Assembly (NCBI GenBank): GCA_030834185.1
Contig: JAURFT010000006.1
Location: forward strand, 1 to 52,020
Source of the DNA: Candidatus Nanopelagicales bacterium
GTDB lineage: Bacteria > Actinomycetota > Actinomycetes > S36-B12 > UBA5976
Direction of reading: 5' to 3'
Length of the DNA stretch: 52,020 nucleotides
Each line of letters opens with the position of its first letter. Positions within the stretch are counted from its first letter, which is position 1. Below, piece by piece: positions 27,570-37,652 of this stretch. The translations under genes were made by a program, and so were the position numbers. Below the pieces are notes generated by a model that was not told where the DNA came from, searched no databases, and saw only the letters and a program-made list of their open reading frames with translations.

Positions 27570-28523
27570 TTAGCCCCGCGAGACTTGATCAATTTGCTCC
27601 AGCAGATCGGCATGCAACAGCGAGAAATCTTTAATCTGGTGAATTGGTGCGATATCTCCTGCTAATGCTTGGCCAATATGTTCTAGTGCATGCTGCCAGG
27701 TAGTTTTTTCACCAGCAGGAATTTTGCGGGTGCTGCCGTTTTGTCGCACTAATACATAATCAGTTACAGCTGGACTAAATGGTTCTTCATAAACTACTGA
27801 TCCGTTTTCATATTCAATAACTAATGATTTATCTCGAACTTTTTTGCCGCTCCAGTGCATATGAAATGTGGCACCAGTTGGATATTCAAAAAATGCATTA
27901 CCTTCTAAATTTGCACCATACTCATTTAGTACCGCTTCAGCCTTAACTAATTTTGGTGTTTGATTCATAATTAGTTGCGCAGCTCGTAGCGAATATGTTC
28001 CAACATCTTGCAATGCACCACCACCAAGTGTGGGATCTTTTCGAAAATCATCAGGCTTTTCAGCTGTGTAAACATGATGGCTGTAAATATGTTTAATTGC
28101 ACCAAGCTCAGTTGTTAACGCGGCAGCAATCTGAGTTTGTGGATGAAATGCAAAAACTAACGCCTCCCAAGCTAAATGATCTGCTGGCGCCTTAGCTAAA
28201 AAGTTTGCAACGGCAGCTTTAGTTGTGGCAAATGGTTTTTCTACTAAAACGGCTTTCCCAGCAGTTACAGCTGCAAGTGCTAAATCTGCATGAAATATCG
28301 GTGGCTGCGCAATATAAATTGCATCAATATTTTCGCTATTAATTAATTCGTCATAGCTACCAAAAGTAGCTGCGATGTTGTGCTCTGCTGCATATGCCTT
28401 AGCTTTTGCCAAACTACTAGCACCAATTGCCACAATCTGGTTTGGTGGTGTAAGTCTTAGATTTGGGATAAACGCATTAGCTGCAATTCTCGAAGCCCCA
28501 ATAATTCCCCATCTAATGGTCAC
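27570..28523 (-). CDS. Gfo/Idh/MocA-family oxidoreductase
   Basis: A 317-residue NAD(P)-dependent oxidoreductase. Its N-terminal Rossmann fold (WGIIGASRIAANAFIPNL), the family motif EKPFA (VLVEKPFATTK) and the C-terminal GGGALQDVGTYSLRAAQ region are all present. Members act on sugars, inositols or dihydrodiols, and the substrate cannot be fixed from sequence. The gene stands alone: the csp leader region lies downstream and the htpX-like gene ends on the other side. Confidence 0.9.
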   Translation of the reverse strand: MTIRWGIIGASRIAANAFIPNLRLTPPNQIVAIGASSLAKAKAYAAEHNIAATFGSYDELINSENIDAIYIAQPPIFHADLALAAVTAGKAVLVEKPFATTKAAVANFLAKAPADHLAWEALVFAFHPQTQIAAALTTELGAIKHIYSHHVYTAEKPDDFRKDPTLGGGALQDVGTYSLRAAQLIMNQTPKLVKAEAVLNEYGANLEGNAFFEYPTGATFHMHWSGKKVRDKSLVIEYENGSVVYEEPFSPAVTDYVLVRQNGSTRKIPAGEKTTWQHALEHIGQALAGDIAPIHQIKDFSLLHADLLEQIDQVSRG

Positions 28524-28570
28524 ACTAACTCCAGTCCAATAGTTTCTAGAAGCTAAGAATTACTAGAACT

Positions 28571-29470
28571 TTATAGCTGACCGTTCTCCATTTTTCGCAG
28601 CAACGCGATTCTTTCCTCGATTGGGGGATGGGTGGCAAACAGTTTTGCAGTAGATCTGGCATCTAACGGGGACTCAATCCAGACATGTGCAACGGCAGTT
28701 GATTTTTGATTAACCACAGTTGAATCTTCAGCGAGCGTCTCAAGCGCTCTTCGTAATCCAGCTGGGTTTCTGGTGTAAGCAATTGCGGTGGCATCAGCTA
28801 GCGCTTCACGACGACGTGAGATTGCGCTACGCAGCAAAGTTGCTGCAATAGGTGCCAAGATCAGCGCGACCAGTGCTGCTACCAGGGCTAGCGGATTTGA
28901 ACCGCTGTTGCGTTGGCGATTTCCACCAAACCACATCATGCGAATTAATAAATCACTCATCAGCGCCAGCGCTCCAGCTGTGGTTGCAGCTACAGCTGAA
29001 ACTAAAGTGTCGCGATTTGCAACGTGTGCAAGTTCATGAGCTACCACGCCTTGAATTTGTTCACGATCCATCTTTTCAAGCAGGCCGGTTGTAAATGCAA
29101 TAACCCCATGCTCTGGGTTTCGACCTGTTGCAAATGCATTTGGTGCGGCATCACTAACGATTGCAACTTTTGGCATTGGCAAGCCAGATGCAATAACAAT
29201 TTCTTGCACCAAGTTATAAAGCTGTGGGTGATCTTCTTCGGTAATTACTTTGGCACCAGTCATGGTTAGCACTATCTTGTCTGAGGCCCAATAGCTTCCC
29301 CAAACTGATACCAACGCAATAACTACGGCAATTGGAACAATAGAGAAGCCAACTTGACCAAAGTAAAGACCAACTGCATAAACCACAAAAGCCACCAGCG
29401 AAAACATGCTGCCCAACAGCATCCAGGTTTTGCGCTGATTAACAGACTGCTGCGCTCTAAATGATGCCAC
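28571..29470 (-). CDS. htpX: HtpX-like M48 membrane metalloprotease
   Basis: A 299-residue zinc endopeptidase of membrane-protein quality control. Two N-terminal helices (about 15-35 and 42-62) are followed by the zinc motif HELAH (145-149) and a further helix pair. The downstream third ligand is the glutamate in SRRREALADATAIAY. The C-terminal THPPIEERIALLRKM is the standard HtpX ending. lemA lies 5 bases upstream on the same strand, a very common pairing. Confidence 0.93.
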   Translation of the reverse strand: MASFRAQQSVNQRKTWMLLGSMFSLVAFVVYAVGLYFGQVGFSIVPIAVVIALVSVWGSYWASDKIVLTMTGAKVITEEDHPQLYNLVQEIVIASGLPMPKVAIVSDAAPNAFATGRNPEHGVIAFTTGLLEKMDREQIQGVVAHELAHVANRDTLVSAVAATTAGALALMSDLLIRMMWFGGNRQRNSGSNPLALVAALVALILAPIAATLLRSAISRRREALADATAIAYTRNPAGLRRALETLAEDSTVVNQKSTAVAHVWIESPLDARSTAKLFATHPPIEERIALLRKMENGQL

Positions 29471-29475
29471 AGTTA

Positions 29476-30033
29476 TTAGAAGTTGACTTTAGGAACTTGA
29501 CGATTTTGTGGATCCTCAATTTCATAAAACTCACGTTCGCCAACTTTCGCAATTCCCTTAAAGAAGGTTCCTGGAATTGTTACAACCGTCTGATTCAATA
29601 TTCGAACCGTGTCGTTATAGAACTGTCTGGCAAATGAAACCTTGTTCTCAGTTGCAGCAAGTTCTTCTTGAAGCTGAGCAAAATTGGCAGACGCTTTTAG
29701 ATCTGGATACGCTTCAGAAACTGCAAGTAAGCCACGCAGCGCTTGAGTTAGCATGCCATCAGCTGCTGAAACATCTTGAACGCCTTGGGCTGCCGTGGCA
29801 CGAGCTCGAGCCTGCACAACATTCTCTAATGCCTCTTTTTCGTGGGCGGCATAACCTTTAACGGTCTCTACCAAGTTTGGAATTAGGTCAGCACGACGCT
29901 GCAGTTGAACCTCTATTTGGGCAAAGCCCTCATCGACTGCGACATTCATGCGTAGTAATTTGTTGTATTGGGCGATTAACCAACCCAGAATTACAACGGC
30001 AATAACGATTGCAATAACAGTTGAAGTGCTCAT
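29476..30033 (-). CDS. lemA: LemA family protein
   Basis: A 185-residue LemA protein: an N-terminal membrane helix (about 4-22), then a long helical cytoplasmic domain with YNKLLRMNVAVDEGFAQIEVQLQRRADLIPNLV, of which the RRADLIPNLVETVKGYA part is diagnostic. Function is unknown, but genome pairing with HtpX/M48 proteases is recurrent and holds here. Confidence 0.93.
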   Translation of the reverse strand: MSTSTVIAIVIAVVILGWLIAQYNKLLRMNVAVDEGFAQIEVQLQRRADLIPNLVETVKGYAAHEKEALENVVQARARATAAQGVQDVSAADGMLTQALRGLLAVSEAYPDLKASANFAQLQEELAATENKVSFARQFYNDTVRILNQTVVTIPGTFFKGIAKVGEREFYEIEDPQNRQVPKVNF

Positions 30034-30075
30034 GGCATAGATATTAGCGAATTTTGCTGTTAACTGCGATATGAC

Positions 30076-30444
30076 TTAGGCAATAAGGGTTTGGTATTGC
30101 GCTGCTGTGAGCAGATCACCAACAGCTTCAATTTCAATTTTGAACAACCAGCCAGAACCATATGGATCTAGGTTAATCAAAGCTGGATTATCAATAGCTG
30201 CCTGGTTGATCTCAGTAATCTTGCCAGCAGCAGGGGCGTAAAGGTCGCTGAGTGACTTAGTAGATTCAAGCTCACCACAAACTGCTCCTGCAGCAATCAA
30301 ACTGCCAACATCAGGCAGCTTTACAAACACCACATCACCCAGGGCGTCTGCTGCATAAAGGGTGATGCCAACGGTGGCAGTGCCAGCTGTTTTATCTAAC
30401 CATTCATGTTCCGCAGTGAAATTAAGATTTGCTGGAACTGACAT
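30076..30444 (-). CDS. gcvH: Glycine cleavage system H protein
   Basis: A 122-residue lipoyl carrier that shuttles the aminomethyl group between GcvP, GcvT and the L protein. The lipoylated lysine lies in the ESTKSLSDLYAP motif (K63). It is the third gene of the gcvP-gcvT-gcvH operon, and its start overlaps the gcvT stop by one base. The L protein (lpd) is not in the window. Confidence 0.96.
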   Translation of the reverse strand: MSVPANLNFTAEHEWLDKTAGTATVGITLYAADALGDVVFVKLPDVGSLIAAGAVCGELESTKSLSDLYAPAAGKITEINQAAIDNPALINLDPYGSGWLFKIEIEAVGDLLTAAQYQTLIA

Positions 30445-31520
30445 CAGCTTTCCCTTCTATAAAATGGCAATGAAACCACTTTCGCAGCTTCTAACGTACC
30501 TCGAATATCAACCGAAATATTAGCGGTGGCCTGATCAACTGCCGCATCTAGATATGCCATCGCAATTGATTTTCCAAGCGTTGGCGAAAAAGCACCACTT
30601 GTTACTTGGCCAACCACAACTCCAGCTTGATCAACTAAATTAAATCCAGCTCGAGCAATTCGACGAGTTTCAAGCTCTATGCCAACTAGTCGGCGATCAA
30701 TTTTTGAACTTAACTCAACTAATGCCTGTTTGCCGATGAAATCTGATTTATCTAACGCCACAATGCGGGCCAACCCAGCATGAATGGGTGTGATCTCTAA
30801 ATTTAACTCATGTCCATAAAGCGGCATCCCTGCTTCAAGTCGCAGCGTATCGCGAGCAGCTAACCCAATTGGTGCAATTCCCGCTTTAATAAATAAATCC
30901 CAGATCTGCGCCACATGATCAATGCTGACAAATATCTCAAAACCATCTTCACCGGTGTAACCGGTGCGAGCCAACAAAACTGCAACACCATCAAGCTCAA
31001 CTTCAACACATGAATAATTTTTAAGAGCAGAAATTGTCTCTGCTGAAACCCATTTCAATAAATGAGTTGCAGCTTCAGGGCCTTGAATGGCAACCAGTGC
31101 AGTATCAAGTGAGCGATCCATGATTGTGACATCAAAGTTGTCAGCGCGCTTGATTAATTCTGCTGCGACAGTATTGGCATTTGATGCATTTGCCACAATC
31201 ATAAAATCAGTTTCAGCAAGTCGGTAAACAACTAAATCATCAATTGCGCCACCAGATTCATCACAAATCATGGTGTATTTAGCGCGACCTATTTTAACTT
31301 TTGCAATATCGCTTACTAATGCTTGATTTAAAAATTCAATTGCATCATTACCAAAAACATAAATCTCACCCATATGGCTTAAGTCAAAAAGTCCAACATC
31401 ACGTCTAACTGTGCAGTGCTCGCTGGTTTCAGAACCATATTTGAGCGGCATCTGCCAACCGGCGAAATCTGTTAGCTGTGCGTTTAAATCAACGTGTTGC
31501 TGGTGAAGTGGAGTTTCCAT
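30444..31520 (-). CDS. gcvT: Glycine cleavage system T protein (aminomethyltransferase)
   Basis: A 358-residue tetrahydrofolate-dependent aminomethyltransferase. It releases ammonia and 5,10-methylene-THF from aminomethylated GcvH. The beginning TPLHQQHVDLNAQLTDFAGWQMPL, DLSHMGEI and the folate region ARTGYTGEDGFEIF are typical. It starts right after the gcvP stop with no spacer. With purU nearby, the region concerns one-carbon balance. Confidence 0.96.
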   Translation of the reverse strand: METPLHQQHVDLNAQLTDFAGWQMPLKYGSETSEHCTVRRDVGLFDLSHMGEIYVFGNDAIEFLNQALVSDIAKVKIGRAKYTMICDESGGAIDDLVVYRLAETDFMIVANASNANTVAAELIKRADNFDVTIMDRSLDTALVAIQGPEAATHLLKWVSAETISALKNYSCVEVELDGVAVLLARTGYTGEDGFEIFVSIDHVAQIWDLFIKAGIAPIGLAARDTLRLEAGMPLYGHELNLEITPIHAGLARIVALDKSDFIGKQALVELSSKIDRRLVGIELETRRIARAGFNLVDQAGVVVGQVTSGAFSPTLGKSIAMAYLDAAVDQATANISVDIRGTLEAAKVVSLPFYRRES

Positions 31521-34376
31521 CTAATTTACCGCAAATGCTTCAGGGGGCGGACACGAGCAAACTAAATTGCGATCTCCATATGCAGCATCAATGCGCTGCA
31601 CTGGCACCCAATATTTAGCTGTTGCAGTACCAGCTGGAAAAACTGCAACTTCGCGTGAGTATGGATGATTCCATTCCCCAACAATGTTTAGCGCAGTATG
31701 TGGAGCATTTGTTAGCGGGTTATCTTCACTGCTCCAAGTTCCTTTTGCTACTTGGTCAATCTCAGCTTTAATCATGATCATGGCGGTGATAAATCGCTCC
31801 ATCTCAGCTAAGTCTTCAGATTCAGTTGGCTCAATCATCATGGTGCCAGCAACTGGAAATGAAACTGTTGGAGCGTGAAAGCCATAATCCATTAAACGCT
31901 TTGCGACATCATCAACTGTAATTCCAGTTTGCTTAGTTATTTCACGCAGATCAATAATGCATTCATGGGCAATTAAATTGTTTTGGCCGGTATATAAAAC
32001 TGGGAAATACGGATTTAGTCTTTTTGCGATGTAGTTTGCAGATAAAATTGCAACTGAGGTTGCGCGTAGCAAACCTTGCGCGCCCATCATTTTGATATAA
32101 GACCATGAGATTGGCAAAATTGCAGCTGAGCCAAATGGTGCAGCGCTAATTGGCCCAACTCCAGTTGCAGGACCGGCTTGCTCAATCAATGGATGGTTTG
32201 GCAAAAATGCAGCGAGATGAGATTTAACTGCAACAGGTCCAACTCCTGGACCGCCACCACCGTGGGGAATGCAAAAAGTTTTATGAAGATTTAAATGGCT
32301 AACGTCAGCGCCAAATTTACCTGGCTTAGCAACACCAACTAACGCATTTAAATTTGCACCATCAACATATACCTGACCGCCAGCATCATGAATTTTTCCG
32401 CAAATTTCAGCAATTGCGCTTTCAAATACGCCATGAGTTGATGGATAAGTAACCATCAGCGCAGCTAATGAATCTTTATACTGCTCAATTTTTGCGCTCA
32501 GATCAGCTAAGTCAACATTTCCCTGCTCATCGCAGCTGATAACAACAACTTTCATACCAGCCATAACCGCACTTGCTGCATTTGTGCCATGGGCTGATGA
32601 GGGAATTAGGCAGATATCTCGTGCAACTTCGCCTTTGCTTTCTAAGTACTTTTTAATTGCTAACAAACCGGCAAATTCACCCTGACTGCCAGCATTTGGC
32701 TGCAGTGATACTGCGTCATACCCAGTTATCTCAACCAACCATTTTTCAAGTTCGCGAATTAATGCATAAGTGCCATCAGCTTGTGCAATTGGCACAAAGG
32801 GATGCAAATCTGCAAACTGCGGCCAAGTAACAGCTTGCATTTCGGTTGCTGCGTTTAGTTTCATAGTGCAACTACCAAGTGGAATCATGCCACGATCTAG
32901 TGCGTAATCTTTATCTGATAAAGATTTAATATAACGCAGCATCGCAGTTTCATTTTGATACTTGTTAAATACTTGGTGAGTTAAAAATTCACTGCTGCGA
33001 GCAACTGAAGTTGGGATTCGATTATCAAGCTTTAACCAAAGTTGCTCAAGATCAATTTTGGATTGGCTATATGTTTGCAATAACAGTTCAATTGTTTGTA
33101 ACTCAACAGTCTCATCAATTGAGATACCAATTGTATTTTTATCGAGCTGCAATACATTGATATTTTTTTCAGCTAGTTTTGCTACCCAGCCATCTGCATT
33201 ATTGGTTTTAATTCGTAGTGTGTCAAAAAAACTACTATGCACAACCTGCGCACCAAGCTCGGTAAGGCCGGTAGCTAGCAGTGATGTGTATTGATTTATT
33301 CGCTGTGCAATATCTCGCAAGCCATTTGGTCCATGATAAACCGCATACATGCTTGCCATTACTGCTAAAAGAACTTGAGCAGTACAAATATTAGATGTTG
33401 CTCGTTCGCGACGAATATGTTGTTCACGAGTTTGCAGCGCCAATCGATAAGCTGGTTTGCCAGCAACATCAACGGAAACCCCAACTAATCTGCCTGGCAG
33501 TGAGCGCTCTAATCCGCTTTTCACAGCCATAAATCCAGCATGTGGTCCGCCGTATCCCATCGCAACACCAAATCGCTGCGCTGAGCCAACGGCAATATCG
33601 GCATCAAATTCACCAGGGGATTTCAATAGTGTTAAAGCCATTAGATCTGTTACAACTGCAACTAGCGCACCTTGCTGATGCGCTGCAGTGACAAGTGATG
33701 TTAAATCATAAATATTTCCACTTGATGCAGGATATGAAATTAATAAACCAAAATATTTGTCAGTTATTGGCTTGCTTAAGTCTGCAATTTGAATTTCGAT
33801 TCCAAGTGGATTTGCTCTAGTTCGAATTACTTCAATTGTTTGTGGATGAGTATCAGCATCAATAATAAATAAATTTGAATCTGATTTAGCGTTTCGCATT
33901 GCTAGCGTCATGGCTTCTGCAGCAGCGGTTGATTCATCAAGCATGCTGGCATTGGCAATTGGTAGCCCAGTTAGATCTTGCACAACAGTTTGAAAATTAA
34001 TAAGTGCTTCTAATCGGCCTTGAGAAATTTCAGGTTGATACGGTGTATATGCGGTGTACCAAGATGGATTTTCCAATACGTTACGCAAAATCACAGTTGG
34101 GGTGTAAGTGTTGTAATAGCCAAGCCCAATTAGTGATTTATTAATTTGATTTCGGTTAGCTAAGCTGCGAAGTTCAGCTAGCGCCTGCGCTTCCGAGATG
34201 GCTTCGGGCAGATCTAGCTCTGCTTGCCATCTAATTGCACCTGGCACAACTGCTTCAAGTAGTTGATCAAGTGATTGATAGCCCAGCTCGGTAAGCATTA
34301 GGTCAATATCTGGTTGTGTTGGTCCGATGTGGCGATCTGCAAAAGATCTGCCCCTCGTGGTGTACCCAGAGCCCAT
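31521..34376 (-). CDS. gcvP: Glycine dehydrogenase (decarboxylating), P protein
   Basis: A 951-residue PLP enzyme decarboxylating glycine. It is the fused, homodimer type with both halves in one chain. The N-terminal half begins [21 protein letters not shown]. The PLP lysine is K699 in [20 protein letters not shown] glycine riboswitch would be expected in some actinobacteria, but the 110-bp upstream gap shows no recognisable tandem aptamer. It is the first gene of the operon and divergent from the M13 peptidase. Confidence 0.96.
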   Translation of the reverse strand: MGSGYTTRGRSFADRHIGPTQPDIDLMLTELGYQSLDQLLEAVVPGAIRWQAELDLPEAISEAQALAELRSLANRNQINKSLIGLGYYNTYTPTVILRNVLENPSWYTAYTPYQPEISQGRLEALINFQTVVQDLTGLPIANASMLDESTAAAEAMTLAMRNAKSDSNLFIIDADTHPQTIEVIRTRANPLGIEIQIADLSKPITDKYFGLLISYPASSGNIYDLTSLVTAAHQQGALVAVVTDLMALTLLKSPGEFDADIAVGSAQRFGVAMGYGGPHAGFMAVKSGLERSLPGRLVGVSVDVAGKPAYRLALQTREQHIRRERATSNICTAQVLLAVMASMYAVYHGPNGLRDIAQRINQYTSLLATGLTELGAQVVHSSFFDTLRIKTNNADGWVAKLAEKNINVLQLDKNTIGISIDETVELQTIELLLQTYSQSKIDLEQLWLKLDNRIPTSVARSSEFLTHQVFNKYQNETAMLRYIKSLSDKDYALDRGMIPLGSCTMKLNAATEMQAVTWPQFADLHPFVPIAQADGTYALIRELEKWLVEITGYDAVSLQPNAGSQGEFAGLLAIKKYLESKGEVARDICLIPSSAHGTNAASAVMAGMKVVVISCDEQGNVDLADLSAKIEQYKDSLAALMVTYPSTHGVFESAIAEICGKIHDAGGQVYVDGANLNALVGVAKPGKFGADVSHLNLHKTFCIPHGGGGPGVGPVAVKSHLAAFLPNHPLIEQAGPATGVGPISAAPFGSAAILPISWSYIKMMGAQGLLRATSVAILSANYIAKRLNPYFPVLYTGQNNLIAHECIIDLREITKQTGITVDDVAKRLMDYGFHAPTVSFPVAGTMMIEPTESEDLAEMERFITAMIMIKAEIDQVAKGTWSSEDNPLTNAPHTALNIVGEWNHPYSREVAVFPAGTATAKYWVPVQRIDAAYGDRNLVCSCPPPEAFAVN

Positions 34377-34486
34377 AGGTAGCTATCCATTTCGCTTGCA
34401 GTTGCTGCCAAACTTAGTGGCAGTAGCCTTAGCAAGCATGTTGAATAAATCAGCGAGTATGGTCTGCTGGTCGAAAAGGAGCTTCC

Positions 34487-36433
34487 ATGAAAAGCGGTAT
34501 TGACCTATCCCACGTTAACCAAGCGATCCGGCCACAAGATGACCTGTATCGCTATATGAATGGCAGCTGGATAGCCAATTCCGAGATCCCAGCTGACAGA
34601 CCTATCCATGGGGCTTTTCATGTGCTCCGAGATATCTCTGAAGAGCGCACTCGAGAAATTATTGAGCAGGCGGATCCAGCTAAAGGTTTTGAGGCAGCAC
34701 AAATTGCCCGGGTGTATCAGAGTTTTATGGATGAAGCTGCTATTGAAAAACTTGGCTTTACCCCAATTCAAGCTGAACTTGATTTAGTTGATTCAATCAC
34801 TGATAAGAAATCATTTTTTGAGGTGCTTGGCAAACTACAGCGACGCGGAGTAGGTGGCTGGTTTGGTTATTGGATCACAACTGATGATGGCAATGCTAAT
34901 GAAAATATTATGTATTTTTACCAATCTGGAATTGGATTACCAGATGAGGCTTACTACCGCGAAGCTCAACACCAAAAAACTCGCGATGCCTATCTACCTC
35001 ACATCACCAAGATGTTTGGATTAGCAAAGCAATCAAATCCTGCAGATCAGGCAAAATTAGTATTCGATCTTGAAACAAAAATTGCAGCTCAGCATTGGGA
35101 TGTAGTTGCAGATCGTGATGCAGTAAAGACATATAACAAGCTAACTAAAGCTGAGCTAATTGAGCTAGGTCCGCAAATTGATTGGGATATCTGGCAGCAG
35201 GCATATCAAATGCCAGATATTGCGCTAGCACAATTAGTGGTTAGACAGCCAAGTTATATAACTGGCATTTCAGATCTGGTTGGCAATTTTGATTTAGCTC
35301 AATGGCAGGCATGGCTGAAGTGGCGAGTTATTACTTCAGCAGCTTCACTGTTAAGCAGTGACTTTGTTAACGAAAACTTCAAGTTTTACGGAACTACACT
35401 TTCTGGTATTCCAGAACTACGTGCTCGCTGGAAGCGTGGTGTTGGCTTAGTTGAAGGTGTGCTTGGTGAGGCTGTTGGAAAGCTGTATGTTGAAAAGCAT
35501 TTCCCACCTGCAGCAAAAGCTCGGATGCTGGAGTTAGTAAATAACTTAATTGAGGCTTATCGAGTTGATATTCAAGCGCTGGAGTGGATGAGCCCTGAGA
35601 CAAAAGTTAAAGCTCTTGAAAAATTAGATAAATTCACGCCAAAAATTGGCTATCCAGATAAATGGCGTGATTATTCAACTCTTGAAATTAAAGCTGATGA
35701 TTTAGTTGGCAACATGAGACGTGCTGCAGCTTTTAATATTGATTACAACTTAAATAAGTTAGGTAAACCGGTCGATCGTTTGGAATGGTTTATGACCCCA
35801 CAAACTGTGAACGCCTACTACAACCCAGGCATGAATGAAATTGTGTTTCCAGCAGCAATTTTGCAAGCCCCATTCTTTGATTTAGACGCTGATGACGCTG
35901 TGAACTATGGTGGTATTGGTGCGGTGATTGGCCATGAAATTGGCCATGGCTTTGATGATCAAGGCAGTAAATATGATGGCGATGGCAACTTAAATAACTG
36001 GTGGACTGATTTCGACCGCCAAGAATTTGAGAAACGCGCTAATAAATTAATTGCTCAATATAACGAACTTGAACCAACTGAAGCGCCTGGCAACAAAGTA
36101 AATGGTGCGCTAACAATTGGCGAGAATATTGGTGACTTAGGTGGATTAACAATTGCGCACAAAGCATATGAAATTTCATTAGCTGGAAAACCTGCACCTG
36201 AGTTAGATGGTTTAACTGGCTATCAACGTTTATTCCTTGGCTGGGCACAAGTATGGCGAACTAAAACTCGCACAGAAGAAGTTATCCGACGACTAGCAAC
36301 TGACCCACATTCACCACCTGAGTTCAGATGCAATGCAGTTATTAGAAACTTGACCGAGTTTTATGATGCATTTGGTGTTACTGAAGCTGATGAACTTTGG
36401 TTGGCAGAAGAGCAGCGAGTTCGAATCTGGTAG
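34487..36433 (+). CDS. pepO: M13-family (neprilysin-like) zinc metallopeptidase
   Basis: A 648-residue peptidase that trims oligopeptides. The zinc site HEIGH (483-487) and second motif ENIGDLGG (from 546; Glu546 a ligand, Asp550 catalytic) are intact, as are the substrate loop NAYYNPG and the C-terminal PPEFRCNAVIRN. There is no signal peptide or anchor helix, so it should be cytoplasmic like other bacterial PepO forms. AAAGGAG precedes the ATG at good spacing. The stop directly abuts the purU stop on the other strand. Confidence 0.95.
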   Translation: MKSGIDLSHVNQAIRPQDDLYRYMNGSWIANSEIPADRPIHGAFHVLRDISEERTREIIEQADPAKGFEAAQIARVYQSFMDEAAIEKLGFTPIQAELDLVDSITDKKSFFEVLGKLQRRGVGGWFGYWITTDDGNANENIMYFYQSGIGLPDEAYYREAQHQKTRDAYLPHITKMFGLAKQSNPADQAKLVFDLETKIAAQHWDVVADRDAVKTYNKLTKAELIELGPQIDWDIWQQAYQMPDIALAQLVVRQPSYITGISDLVGNFDLAQWQAWLKWRVITSAASLLSSDFVNENFKFYGTTLSGIPELRARWKRGVGLVEGVLGEAVGKLYVEKHFPPAAKARMLELVNNLIEAYRVDIQALEWMSPETKVKALEKLDKFTPKIGYPDKWRDYSTLEIKADDLVGNMRRAAAFNIDYNLNKLGKPVDRLEWFMTPQTVNAYYNPGMNEIVFPAAILQAPFFDLDADDAVNYGGIGAVIGHEIGHGFDDQGSKYDGDGNLNNWWTDFDRQEFEKRANKLIAQYNELEPTEAPGNKVNGALTIGENIGDLGGLTIAHKAYEISLAGKPAPELDGLTGYQRLFLGWAQVWRTKTRTEEVIRRLATDPHSPPEFRCNAVIRNLTEFYDAFGVTEADELWLAEEQRVRIW

Positions 36434-37267
36434 TTAGTTAAAAACTACAGTTCGATTAGCAACTAAAAAGATTTTATCTTCAGCATAAAGTTTTACTGCT
36501 TTTGATAAAACCCTGCGCTCAATATCTCGTCCAAGCGCAACCATTTCTTCAGCGGTAGCTGCATGGGTGATATGTGCAACGTCTTGTTCAATGATTGGGC
36601 CTTCATCTAAATCAGCGGTGACAAAGTGAGCTGTTGCACCAATAATTTTCACACCACGCTGGTGCGCCTGGTGATAGGGCTTGGCACCTTTGAAGCCTGG
36701 TAAAAATGAATGATGAATGTTAATGAGCTGGCCCGCAAATTTTTCACAAAATTCGGCAGAAAGTACTTGCATATATCGAGCTAACACCACAAGATCGATT
36801 TCATATTTTGAAATTAACTCAGTTAACTTAGCTTCAGTTGTAGTTTTATCATCAACTGAAAGGTGAATAAATTTCAATCCGTGTGATTCAACTAACTCTT
36901 TTAAAGATTCATGATTTGAAACCACAATTGGAATTTCAATATTAAGTTCATTTAATTCACTTAAATACATTAAATCTCTAAGGCAGTGACTTTCCTTACT
37001 AACCATAACTAAAGTTTTTAATGGTTGGTTAGTTTTTCGAAGATGTAATACTGGATTAAATTTATTTAGTTCATGCTGCCATGCAGATGTTGCACCAGCT
37101 AAATCTAGCTCTGATTCAAATCGGGTTCGCATTACAAAGATATTTGTCTGCAAATCAGTGAATTGTTGATTCTCAATAATGTTGCCACCGCAGGCCAGCA
37201 CGGCTTTGGTCATAGCGTGCACAATGCCTGGCTGGTCGGTGCATTTCAAGGTTGCAATTAGATCCAT
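36434..37267 (-). CDS. purU: Formyltetrahydrofolate deformylase
   Basis: A 277-residue enzyme hydrolysing 10-formyl-THF to THF and formate, balancing one-carbon pools. An N-terminal ACT domain (about 1-80, DQPGIVHAMTKAVLACGGNIIE) precedes a formyltransferase-fold domain with HHSFLPGFKGAKPYHQA and ATAHFVTADLDEGPII. It lies close to the glycine cleavage genes on the same strand though separated by pepO, consistent with linked glycine/folate metabolism. Confidence 0.95.
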   Translation of the reverse strand: MDLIATLKCTDQPGIVHAMTKAVLACGGNIIENQQFTDLQTNIFVMRTRFESELDLAGATSAWQHELNKFNPVLHLRKTNQPLKTLVMVSKESHCLRDLMYLSELNELNIEIPIVVSNHESLKELVESHGLKFIHLSVDDKTTTEAKLTELISKYEIDLVVLARYMQVLSAEFCEKFAGQLINIHHSFLPGFKGAKPYHQAHQRGVKIIGATAHFVTADLDEGPIIEQDVAHITHAATAEEMVALGRDIERRVLSKAVKLYAEDKIFLVANRTVVFN

Positions 37268-37346
37268 TGGGAAAAGGTAACCAATAGGTGCCCAGATCTA
37301 GCGCAGCCGGCTTGCTAGGCAGGGCATCTTTAATAGAGTTGGGGGT

Positions 37347-37607
37347 ATGGAGCTAATTGAACTCAAGGCAGTTTGGAATGACGTACTTGATGAACTTGAG
37401 CGAGAAGCCCGAGTGGCATGGCTGGTTTTTTTTGATGCCAGGCTGGTTTCGCTGCAGGATGATCTCCTGACCCTGGACTTTTTAGATCGAAATAAGTTAG
37501 CAGCGGGCCATGATTTTGAAAGTCATATCTCAGAGTTACAACTAATCGCGCTGAGGTCAGCAATCACCGCAATTACTGGGAAAAACTTAGAAATTGGTTT
37601 TAGCTAA
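37347..37607 (+). CDS. Small protein resembling the DnaX C-terminal domain
   Basis: An 86-residue soluble protein that I do not recognise as a named family. It aligns with residues 458-507 of this genome's own DnaX without gaps over 50 positions, with 17 identities (shared ELxxLKAxW, RVAW, S..D), and the two share a later LRxAI-like segment after a short insertion. In DnaX that domain follows the linker and may bind replisome partners. Nothing else of a clamp loader is present. Start ATG 37347; the preceding gap is short. It is not a fragment of a broken dnaX, because the main gene is intact elsewhere. Confidence 0.7.
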   Translation: MELIELKAVWNDVLDELEREARVAWLVFFDARLVSLQDDLLTLDFLDRNKLAAGHDFESHISELQLIALRSAITAITGKNLEIGFS

Positions 37608-37652
37608 ATGGGTACTGAAACAGTTTTAAGTAAAAGCAGGTAGTTTTACGCC

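Noticed and set aside
27355-27573. 72-residue plus-strand ORF between csp and the Gfo/Idh/MocA gene
   Set aside because: It covers the csp leader hairpin and shows low-complexity, unfamiliar sequence; not supported as a gene.
34377-34486. Glycine riboswitch before gcvP
   Set aside because: The gap is only 110 bp and no tandem-aptamer-like conserved cores were recognisable.
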